NCBI GenBank assembly: GCA_021292105.1
Contig: CM037866.1
Coordinates: 4,439,502-4,503,501, forward strand
Length of the DNA stretch: 64,000 nucleotides
Reading direction: 5' to 3'
Origin: Anadara kagoshimensis
Taxonomy: Eukaryota; Mollusca; Bivalvia; Arcoida; Arcidae
Below the pieces are notes generated by a model, which made no database searches, had not been told where the DNA came from, and was given only the letters and a program-made list of their open reading frames with translations. The position numbers and the translations under genes are program-made. Shown here in pieces: positions 1 to 12,200 of this stretch (position 1 is the first letter of the stretch; every line of letters starts with the position of its first letter).

Positions 1-214
1 GAATAGCCAATGGCACATGTACTCCACCCAAAGATTGTTTCTTTGACATTTCATAAAGATCTTTTAAACGGTTTTCAAGAAAAGTGCAGACAAAATGCTG
101 GCAGAGGAAAATAATGGAGCAATTACTATCCCCTTCCCACCCCCCACCCCACCATTGTTTAGGAGATATTAAGTTTTGTGTATGATTTTGAAAATTTTCT
201 GGTTTAAGACTCAC
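1..214. other. Nicastrin intron 5, partial
   Basis: Follows the exon 5 donor on the minus strand. It has a pyrimidine-rich stretch near 135-155 (runs of C in CCCACC arrangement) but no exon or named repeat that I can recognise. Confidence 0.5.
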
Positions 215-3200
215 GTCATTAATAAGGAAATCCACCTCTGTTTGATTTGTGAGTACAAAGATCGGAATGTTGAAGTCTTGATACATTAGGCTAGTTCCAT
301 TATGATTCCAGGCCACCTTTTTACAATTTCCATACTCGCTATCACCATCATATAGTCCTGAAAGAGTGAAATGAGAATCAAATGTTGTCAATGTTGTCCC
401 CTCAGTGAAACAAGAATCAAATGTTATTTTTTTAACGCCTCAGTCAAGACTTTTTCATTTGCAGAATATCCATGGCAGTTAGTTCAGGAACGGCGGAAAA
501 AACCAGGGTGCCACGCAAAACACTGACCTTTGTCAAGCAAACTTTCACACACTTTTATTCTGTCCTGAGTGGCAATTAGAGGAGCTGTGAGCTGTAACAA
601 GGCGTTCAGTTCAGGACTGGTGGAGGAAACCAGAGTGCCACGAGAAAAACACTGACCTCTGTCAAACAAACTTTCACACACTTTCATCTGTCCTGAGTGA
701 CAATGAGAGATGCTGTGATCAGTAAGTACACTCTTAACTACTTATATCAAGACATTCAGTTCAGGAAAGGTGGAGGAAACCAGAGTGCCACGAGAAAAAC
801 ACTGACCTTTGTCTTACAAACTTTCACACACTTTTATTCTGTCCCGAGTGGCAATGACAGGCACTGTGATCTGTAAGCACACACTCTTAACCACTTATAT
901 CCAGGCGGTCAGTTCAGGAATGATAGAGGAAACCAGAATGCCACAAGAAAACCACTGACCTTTGTCTAACAAACTTTCACATCTGTCCCGAGTGGCAATG
1001 AGTGGCACTGTGATCTGTAAGCACACACTCTTAACCACTTTGCCACCTTAACCACTAAGCTACTCTGACCACCAGCACCTCAAAACATTGTTACACGTAA
1101 CAGAAGTGAAAAGTATTTCACTATGCGGAGTCTCTGACTTGAGTTTAGATTTCCCTAGCTTACATGGATAGACTCATAATGGATTCTTTTTCTTTCATTT
1201 TAATGTCAAATTTTGGACTCAAACGCGATTTACATGGACATTGACGCCATGTTTGTAAAAACTAACTTTGTTATTCAACATTCTACATCAAAATAAATAT
1301 AACCATCAGACAAAATGTACCAAATTTTTGTTTATACTTTATACAGAACCAAAAGTTAATTATTCTAAAATCCTAGAATTAAATGAAACGCATTGAATAT
1401 TTCTGAATTTTGAAGATTAAGATGTCATTTTCTAACAAGATGTTGCCATGTTGCCCAAAGGCACCTTGCTATCTTGGGTGGCCTTTATAGACAGGTTTTA
1501 CTATAAATGTGACCTTAATATTTGAAAATCCTTACCATAGCCATCATTAGGACAAGACGAGTCTGGGGAAAACCCTTCCTCAGGAAATGGTGTTAATGTC
1601 TCATTCTGGACAACATGGATGACCATGATACCATTTATACGACCGGAATTCTTCAACAGCTGGAGATTTTTCCTGAAACAAAAAATATGGAGAATATTTA
1701 ATAATGGTAAAGCTAGGTTTCAACAATTTTGTAATGACTGTAATAGCGGCCAAACTTTCAGGCACTCAGGGCAATTGTGCAGGGAGGGTTTTTTATTTTG
1801 CTATGCCTGCTGTGACACCCAACATTGTTTTTTAAGGTCTCTTCTGAAGGACTTGTGATTTTCATTTCTAAATGCAAAATGCTTGGCGAAAGAACAGTCA
1901 CTACCTATTTTCAAGTCTTGTTCAAACTCAGGTTGGAGTTTGAACCCACAACCTCCTATATACAAAGTGAGCATTCTATCAACTGACCTACCATAGTAGT
2001 TTTAAAACACAAGACAGAAAAAGACAATTTTTTCATAAAAATAAATTGAATGATCCGAATAATATTGATGATATGATCCATTGTTAAATCAAAATCGCCT
2101 TCATTTCACAACCAGACTGATAAATAGATGAACAGAGTCAAAAGGTTTACAGACAGGGTGCTAATTGACAGATTGCCAGCCACGCCCACAATGTTTTGAC
2201 AAAGGCAAAAGAATAAAAACTTGGCTTGAACTGAGCCATTTAAAGACATCACTGACACTTGTACGTTATTAGTTGCCGTGATGCTGCTTTTGTATTCTGA
2301 TGGCAGCCAGTGTTGGAACATAAAAGGCATGGCCGGCGATACGTCAGTAAATACACATACAGATTATAATTGAGCGGTCTCAATAAAACAGCAAATGGAT
2401 GGTGGGGCCTATTTCCCAATTAAAATCACTCTCATTTCACAGCCAAATCAACAGATACACAGACTAATTGACAGAGACAAAGTCCCAAGATTTTACGGAC
2501 TAGGTACTAACTGATATAGCATATGGATGATATGGTCCATTGTTAATTACCCAATCAAAATCACTCTCATTTTACATCCAGACTGAATGATGGACAAACA
2601 GTGACAAAAAAACGAGTCCGAAAGTTTTGCAGACAGGGTACTAATAGTTATACTTACAGATTAAAATCTAGCGGTCCCAATAATACAGCATATGGATGGT
2701 GTGGTCCATTGTTAATTACCCAATCAAAATCACTCTCATCTTTTATATAATGGACTATTCCAACATTTCCATTTTCTTCAGCTGAAATTAAATAAAATAA
2801 AAATAAATAACTATATATATATAATGGAATTATTAGAGTATAATGTACCACATATTTTTATACAAATGAATTGTTGACTCAGGTTTCATTCTCAATTTTA
2901 GTTTCACATGGCAAGTTTAGCTAGCTAGACAAGAGGTGCTTACCCTTCGAGGGCACCCGACCTCATTTTCCAGGTGAAAGTTTACATATTTAACCGGTAC
3001 TTAATTTGCCTTTTTTCTTTGCTTTTGGGGATTGTGGTTAGAACATGGACTGGTATGTTTGTAATTGATAATGATTTTATCCAATAAAAATACACAAAAT
3101 TTTACACAAGACAATCCAGATATTGGAAGTGACATCACAATGAATGACACAACATTACTCACAAGTACATCTTATCTGATGAAAGGCATGAAATCTATAC

Positions 3201-6200
3201 TAAAATAGGGTCAGTTAGGAAGCCAGAAGCACACTTTTTTTACCTTACTTTTTTGGTTGGCCTTACTATTTTGTTTTGGTCTTAATTGCATGTACATCCT
3301 ATCTGACCAGTAGCATTAAATCTTCTGAAGCAGGGATGAATTACTATCAACAGCTTCGGCTCTACTAAAATAGGGTCTGTTAATAACACACTTTTTTGGC
3401 CTTACTATTTTGTTTGGTCTTAATTGCATGTACAGCCTATCTGACCAGTAGCATTAAATCTTCTGAAGCAGAGATGAATTACTATCAACAGCTTCGGCTC
3501 TACTAAAATAGGTCTGTTAAACCAATAACACACTTTTTTGGCCTTACTATTTTGTTTGGTCTTAATTGCATGTACAGCCTATCTGACCAGTAGCATTAAA
3601 TCTTCTGAAGCAGGGATGAATCACTATCAACAGCTTCGGCTCTACTAAAATAGGGTCCGTTAAACCAATAACACACTTTTTTACCTTACTTTTTTGTTTG
3701 GCCTTACTATTTTGTTTGGCCTTACTTACATGTACATCCTATCTGATGAGTGGCATTAAATCTTCTGAAGCAGGGTGAATTACCATCAACATCAAAGTAG
3801 ATTTTCTTGCTTGTCCTTGTACATATTGTTATACCAACTGAAATTTATGAAAATTTAAAATTAACCACAATATAGGTCTGAAAATATTGACAAAGGTCTG
3901 CCCTCTCTATCTACAAAGTCTGCATTCTAGATAAACTGTCACCAACATGGTCATCTTGTTTATATCATTATATACAGTAATACTACATCTCCCCCTTGAG
4001 ATCCTAAGCTAATTAAGATAACATTTTAATGGTAACCATATTAATGGTTTGCACATGCACACTAAATCTACTGAATGAAATAGTTTCATTTTACGTTTGG
4101 GCATACTGTACAATAAAGACAGTCTATAAATCCAGTCGGTCTGGTTTTTTTATGACACGCCCAAATCGATTAATATATCCACCAGATTCGGTCTTGGTTC
4201 CGGAAGGGGTATTTTCTAATAAACTTTTGTCATTAACACTTTGTCCATTTGTTGAACTTTGTTCATTATTGTTCGACATATCATTTCCAATTTCACTTGC
4301 ACTCTCTTTATGTTCAGGTGTCTCAGTATTTAAATTTACACTTGTCTCACTCTCTCCCTCATTTACTTTCGGTAAAGAAATTAAATCGCGGCGATTCCTT
4401 CGTAGATCACCTTGCGGCGTTTCGATAACATATGATCGCGGAGTTTCTGCTTTCGCGTTGACAATTCCAGATCGTTTCATATCTTTTACATAAACAGTAT
4501 CACCCTTTTCCAGTTCAGGAAGTGACTTTGCCCTATGTCGAGAATCATACAACTCTTTGGACTTTCCCCTAGACATAGCCTCAAACCTTTTCACTTTATC
4601 TAAATACGACCATTGAGGGTTTAGGGTTGAAACTGCAGTTGGAACAACAGTTCTGAGCTTCCTTCCCATAAGAAGTTCAGATGGACTAAACCCATTTTTA
4701 AGAGGAGTTGCTCTATAAGCCAACAAAGCCAAATATGGATCATCTGATTTTTGAAGTAGTTTTTTAACTGTCTGAACACACCTTTCAGCCTCACCATTAC
4801 TTTGCGGATACCTCGGACTGCTTGTAATATGTTTAAACTCATATTCCTTACTAAACCGTCTAAACAAGTCTGATGAAAACTGCGGCCCATTATCAGAAAT
4901 AAATATTTCTGGAATGCCATGTCTAGAAAATATTGACTTCAAGTGCAATATAACCATAGCAGAACTAGAACTTGTCAACTTAGCAATTTCTATATATCTA
5001 GAAAAATAGTCCACAACTAACAAAAACTGTTCACCTTTAAGTTCAAACAAATCTGAACCTAACTTCTCCCAAGGACGAGTTGGAAATTCAGTCGGAATTA
5101 ATGGTTCACACCTGTCTGGCAAATGTATTAAACACTGCTGACAGTCCTTGACTAAATCTTCCAGCTGTTTGGAAATGCCCAACCACCAAACCGATGACTT
5201 GGCCAATTCCCTACTTTTTGTAATGCCCTGATGGCCAACATGCAATTTATGCAAAATTTCTGTTTGCAGTGATAAAGGAATAACAAGCCTAATGCCTTTC
5301 ATCAGTAACCCATCTTGTACTGAAAATTGACCTCTCATCACCCAGTATGACTTAAGAGTTTTTTTAATTTGAAATTTATCCGGCCATCCTGATTGACAGT
5401 ATTCAATGATATCTCTACAAATGGGATCTAACTTTTGTTTTTCCCTTATTTCCTGTAATTTACCTCTTGAAGCAGGTAAACCTTTAATAACTTGATCAAC
5501 AAAGGCTTCAGTTTCATCTTCAAAATTTACCTCACTGGGAGTAATATTATCTACAGGAGCCCTTGACAAGGCATCTGCAGAAACTAAACTTTTACCTGGA
5601 ACATGAGATATAGTGTAATAATACCTCATCAACCTTATTCTGAACCTTTGTATTCTAGGAGGTAAACTCTCTAGTGATTTTGAACTAAGCAATGGCACCA
5701 AAGGTTTATGGTCCGTTTCCACATGAAATTTTAAACCAATTAAATACATGCTAAATTTTTCACATGCCCATGTGGTTGCTAATGCCTCTTTTTCTATTTG
5801 AGCATACCTTTGCTCGTTTCGCTCATTGCTCTAGAAGCATAAGCTACAGGTTGCCAGAATTCATTACCCTCAGGTTGCTTTTGTAGGAGGACAGCTCCTA
5901 ACCCATAAGACGAAGCATCTGCTGAAACCTTTGTTTCATATTCTGGACAATAATGTGCTAGCACAGGAGTTGAACTCAGTTCTCCCTTGATTTCATTAAA
6001 AGCTTTATCTTGATCTGGCCCCCACAACCACACACTACGTTTGCTCAGCAAATCCCTTAGTGGTTTGGTTTTGTCAGCTAAAGTTGAAGTGAACTTATTC
6101 ATTTGATTCACCATACCTAAAAACTGTCTCAACTGAGAGATATTTTTCGGCACCTTCATGCCTTGAACTGCTCTTACTTTATCGGGTCTGGCCTAATGCC

Positions 6201-9200
6201 TTCAGAATCAATAACATGACCTACAAACTTGATTGACCTCTTATTGAATTCACATTTCTCATTCAGAGTCAAACCAGATTTTTCAATAGCACTTAAAACT
6301 AGCTTCAAATTTCTATCGTGCTCATCTTGAGTACGCCCATAGACTAAAACATCATCCATATGACAAATAACACCTTTATAACCCTCTAAAATCTGAGACA
6401 TTCTTTTTACATAGACTTCTGGTGCACTGGATATCCCAAATGGAACCCTATTAAAACAATACCTACCAAAGGGTGTAATGAATGTTGTAAGCGAACGTGA
6501 TTCAGGATGTAATTGCAATTGCCAAAAACCTGAATTAGCATCTAATTTACTAAAGAATTTTGCACCTGCCAACTGAGAGAGGGTTTGGTCTACTGAAGGA
6601 ATAGGGTGATTTTCGCGAAGAACCGATTCATTCAATTTTGTTAAATCAACACAAATTCTAACCTTACCGCTTGCTTTCTTAGGAACAACGACAATTCCCG
6701 CGCACCAATCCGTTGGGTGATCTACTCTAGATATTACACCACACTTTTCCATTCTCTCAAGTTCTTCTTTCACACTGTTCATTAATGGTATAGGAATTTT
6801 CCTGGGTGCACTTATTGAATATGGTATAGCATTTTGTTTAAGTTTAATCTTGTATTCTCCTGCGATTTTCCCCAGTCCTTTAAATAAATTTGGATATTTC
6901 TCGGTAACACTTTCAACATTATCTACTAACTTAATGATGTTAAGTTCCTCAATAGATGGTCGTCCAAGTAAACTTTGTTTTAATCCGCGCACAACATAAA
7001 CACTTTGTAATGATGTTTTCTTATCGGTTTTAAGATTACATTTTATTTGTCCGACAACATGTAACTTTTTCTGTCCTGGACCATAGAGAATTTTGTCTGG
7101 TTTCCGTAGTTTAACTCCATTTAATTTCTGGAATATGTGTTCTGGAATTACTGTAACGTCTGCTCCCGTGTCAATTTTCATCAATATATAGTAACCATTA
7201 ATTGCAATCTTTTTCATCCATGGCTTTGTTCCTGAATATATATCACCTATGAATCCATAATAATCTGGGTCTTCTTCTATTTCCGATACAGTTTTCTTTG
7301 ATTGCATTTTAATGCCCAATGTCCCTTTTTCTTGCATTTGTTGCACACCGAATCTTTAGCAGGGCATTTGTCTTTTGGATGTGGTGACTTTCCGCATCTA
7401 TGGCAACTTTTATCAAATTTCCCCTTCATTCTTGAAGTGGTTTTAGCTCTCTGGCTATGCTTATAGCGCACTGCATCCGTATTCAAATTTGGACTCTCAT
7501 TAATGACGCCTCTTATTAAGGGCTGCTGTCTTTTGACAGCCTCGGATTGTCGCGCTCTATCTGTGGCTTTTTGTAATGTCAGCTCACTATCTAGCTGTAA
7601 TTTTTCCGATAAATTTTTATCAGCTAAGCCCACAACAATCCTGTCTCTGATCATTTGATCTGAAAGAGCTCCAAAATTACAATGTTCTGCTAATGTATGC
7701 AGTGATGTTATAAATTTGTCCACAGGTTCATCCGGACCTTGACAGCGCTGATTGAACTTAGCTCGTTCAAAAATCACATTTCGTTTGGTAATAAAATGAT
7801 TTTCAAATTTATTTTTCACGACATCATATTTTTTGGCATCACCTGCATTTAATTTAAATGAAGATAAAATTTCATCAGCCTGTTCTCCCATAGAATATAT
7901 TAACGTACTGATTTGCAGCTCTTCACTCTTTTCATTTAGTTCTGATGCTTGTCTAAAACGTTCAAAACGCTGTATCCATTTTGTCCATGACACTGGATTA
8001 CGAAAATTGAATTTCTCCGGACTTGCCACCTGAAATGTTGCCATAGTGCCTTGTTTAAATTAATTGTCCATTATGTAATTATTTTAGTCCATCCACAATC
8101 ACCGAGTATCCCACTTCTGACACCATGATGGATTTGGGTTCAATATTAAATAAAATAGAACTTCATAATTGCTTTATACTATTTTATATTCTAAACTACA
8201 ACTACATGTGGATACAAAGACAATCAACTTACAAGTGACCTGATATAACCTAAAGAGATATAATATAATACACAGACAAAGGTCTGCCCTCTCTATCTAC
8301 AAAGTCTGCATTCTAGATAAACTGTCACCAACATGGTCATCTTGTTTATATCATTATATACAGTAATACTACAGCAGTGTCCCAACCTGGGCACCATTCG
8401 GATCGTCCATCATCATACATGCCATATTTTTATGGGAGCAAACTGTGAGATTGGTGGTAATTTTAAGGGAGTTTTGAAAAAAATAAGGGAGGTTTTACGT
8501 AAACCTGTAATGCCGACATTTTTCGTGTATTCTTGGGTTTTTTGACAACTATAAATTCTATTGTATTTTGTCACAGCTTAATGTCTTTTTCAGACTTTGA
8601 TCTTTCATCTGAATTTTCATGAAAAATAATTTAGTGTGCATTACATTATATATAATATTCAAAAGATATGCATTTTGTCAAAACATTAAATGATAAAACA
8701 CCAGACTAGATTTTTATTACAAATAAGCCTAGTTTCTTTTCTTTTTTTCATTTTATCAGTGAAAAGATTTATTCATTAGATACCCACAGTACATATTCAA
8801 GAATTTTGATCATTAAGCTACAAGTAAGACTAAATAGAAAATTCATGGGACACAATAAGATCTTATATGGTTTAGTACATATCCAATATTAAACAACTGC
8901 AGTTCAATGAAAGAATGTGTTTATTTTTTGTCTGGAAAAATGAATAAGTTACACAACAAATCCTGCTTTCAGATGTTTCCTTTCTATAACAATTTTATCA
9001 ATGAAAAGGTTTATTCATCCAAACAATCACCAAAAAGTAGTCTGACAGATCCTAAGCCATGTGCACAATCATGGTGTACAGCTTAGCCTTATTCATTAAA
9101 TTTGGGTTTGTTTAGAAGAAAAATAAAGAGATCATGGTTTTAATTGCGTTATACAGCCTTCATTTAAATAAGGAATACATAAAAAGGTAATTATTTCCAT

Positions 9201-12200
9201 CTGTCTTATCAAGTTACAGTGTGTGCCAAACTTTCAAAATGATTAATGGACATTCGGTCTGGTAAACCTAGAAACTTTACCAGACCGTAAAGTTTTTTAC
9301 TGGACCAAAAATTCTTCAATAAAAAGATTACAATTATTCGGTTTTGTAAATATTTACTTATTTTCTCCTTTAAAACGGAACGCTACGGGAGGCACAAATT
9401 ATGAAGAAAATTTGAAAGAAAATTTAAGAAACATTGGATGGAGGGGCGACCATGGTTGCAATTTGACAAGGAGAAACGAGTCGGGTCGGGTTGAGTTAGG
9501 GAGGCGTAGCACACAATAATAATTTAAAAGGTCAGAATACATTTATTTATGGAAGTACAAATAAATGTATTCTGGCCTTTTAAATTATTATTGTGTGCTG
9601 CGCCTCCCGACCCGTAAAATTCAAAGCAGTGTGTGCATTTCATTACACATTTCTCCTCGCCAAATTGCAACCATGGTAGCCCCTCCATCCAATGCTGCTT
9701 AAATTTTCTTTCACGTTTTCTTCATAATTTGCGCCTCCTGTTGCTTTCCGTTTTATTGGTTTCCCTGGAATAGCTCCTGGAACGTATATTAGTCGGATGG
9801 CAATAATAAAATTCGAATTGGATCGGAACTATAAATCCGAATTTTTGGCGCTCTCTATTTTCCGAACTGGTTACCGGACATACGGTCCGGAAAAATCTGA
9901 TTTTTTATCGGACCAGCGGTAATTTTATCGGACTTGTCCGACGGTCCGACGAAGTTTGGCACACACTGAAGTTATGCTATTGATTCACATCGTTTTCCAT
10001 CCCCCAAAAAATCCTGTTCAGAAAAGACACTTTCTCTCTGCCTATGGCAATTTGTGTAATTGTTTATCTATCACAGATGATACTCCATACACGTGTATCT
10101 TAAATTAAATGACCAAGTACACCATGGAGGTGACAACGCGTGTCCACTTGCTGATTAAGGGATTATCTACGGTACATTGCACACGACTTTGGACACTTCA
10201 AACCATGTTTATTCAGTAATCACCCCAACTGATTGGCGTAGCTTGTTTAGAGAAAAATTAAAGGGAGGAATAGCAATTTTCCGTGAGAAATCGACCTAAC
10301 GCCGGGAGTTTCAAAAATGAGCAAAAATCCGTGAGGTTTTGTCTCACGGCGTGAGATATGGCATGTATGCATCATTTAAGACAGCGGTTTTTTAAGCTAT
10401 TTTTACAAATCTCACTTAAATTAAATTTTATCATTTCAAAATCAATAAAATTTGGATTTAATTCTAAATTTGACTATTTAATCCTAATCAATCAATGTAT
10501 GGAGTATAATACAGGTATAAATCAAAGTACTGAAAGTACTAAAATTCGCGAAAGATTAAAAAGACAGGGAGTTCAGTGTCTCCATCAATGTAGTGTCAGG
10601 TATATGAAGTTGTCAGGTAACTGAAAGGAGGTTGTTATGTTCACCTTGCATTGCTCCCAACACAACATAGCGGGTTCATGTAGTGTGCAATGTGCAGACT
10701 ATGAGCATGGGGCTGTTTTAATATTCACACATTGGACCAATATTAAGGATTCATGTAGGAAATAGTTCAATCCGAATAAATGCATGTATGGAACCATCAA
10801 GGATGGTCAAAGTTACTTCCATCGTCATGGAGACCCTAATATTAAACAAGAGGTCCATGAGCCTTAATGCTCACATGCAGCTGAGTACATATCTCATGCA
10901 GAGGTTCAATGGTCATTGACATTAATTAAAGAGAATGTCCAAATAAATTTTCAGCAGTAAGGGCCAATTATATGTAAGGATTTTTTGCAAATGTATTATA
11001 ACATAACTAGTCATAAGAGTGCTACATATAATAATATCTGAAATCTAGCTACAATATATTGTTTATAAACAACTAAAAAGGTAAAGAAAAATTTGAATCC
11101 ATGACCTTAATCTAAATATCGCAATGAATATTAGGTCAATACCTACAATTTAGAAGCCTATACAAAAAGTTTATAGTTTTTGAGATAATTAACCATGTCA
11201 GTATTTGTTTGCATCAGTGACCTTGACTTTTAAACTCATGTCCTTCATTCATATATCAAAATGATCGTTAGGCCAATACCTACAATATTTTAAATATATG
11301 CCTATACAAAAAGTTTATAGTTTTTAAGACAATTAATCATTTCAGTATTCATTTGCATCTATAACCTTGACCATTAGACCTATGACCTACATTCATATAT
11401 CAAAATGAACATTGTGTAAATGCCTATAACATTCTGATATACATGCCTATAGAGAAAGTTTATCATTTTTGAGATAATTCACCATTTCAGTATTTGTTTG
11501 CATCTATGACCTTGACCTTTGAACCTATGACCTTCGTTCATATATGGAAATGACCGTAAGGCAAATGCCTACAATATTCTAATATACATGCCTACACAAA
11601 GAGTTCAAAGTTTTTGAGATAATTAACCATTTCAGTATTCGTTTACATCTATGACCTTGACCTTTGAACTTATGACCTCTATTCATATATCAAAATGACC
11701 GTTGTGCAAATGCCTACAGTATTCCAATACACATGATGATGATGCCCATAAAAAAAGCTTATAGTTTTCAAATATATTGACAAATACATTAATTTTGCAA
11801 TTTCCCCCTCAAGTACCTTGCCATTATCTTATTTTGGCCCCTAAAGCTACAATATGTGCAAATCTAAAACTAGGTGCCCATAGTGTTTTACATGAAATAT
11901 CTAAGTTATATCTCTTGTAGGTTCAGAGCAGATGATTTTTTAAAGATTTTCACAAATTTCCCCTTTATGGGGCCCCAAGGGGACATAATCCTTGCATTTG
12001 TGCAAATCTGAAAACCCCTTACTTGACCATTACTGTCAAATATCATCCAATTTGGCTCTGTAGTTTTGGAGGTATTGATAAAAAATGTGAAAAGTTTATA
12101 CATGACGCACATCGGACGAAGATAGATGGCAATTGCACATCTGAGCCTTTGGCTCAGGTGAGCTAAAAAATTTATACAAGACGGATGAAGATAGATGACA

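Larger units (their letters stand above)
3889..8373 (-). mobile_element. Ty3/Gypsy LTR retrotransposon, minus strand, broken
   Basis: An LTR element in nicastrin intron 1, in the same orientation as the gene. Parts in element order: 5' LTR 8126-8373; primer-binding site 8109-8125 complementary to a tRNA-Leu 3' end; gag region about 7277-8044 with two CCHC zinc knuckles; pol region about 4124-7346 with an aspartic protease (DTGADV), reverse transcriptase (HMDD version of the YxDD box), RNase H and an integrase with HHCC finger and DDE core; purine tract beside 3988; and a 3' LTR remnant 3889-3987. Gag is followed by pol with a short overlap, as is usual in this superfamily. The 99 bp shared by the two LTRs are identical, so the insertion is young. 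The pol region has about two breaks and the 3' LTR is short, so it is a broken copy. No envelope gene is seen. Confidence 0.92.

Noticed and set aside
4029-4493. 154-codon plus-strand frame
   Set aside because: Antisense to the integrase end of the Gypsy element.
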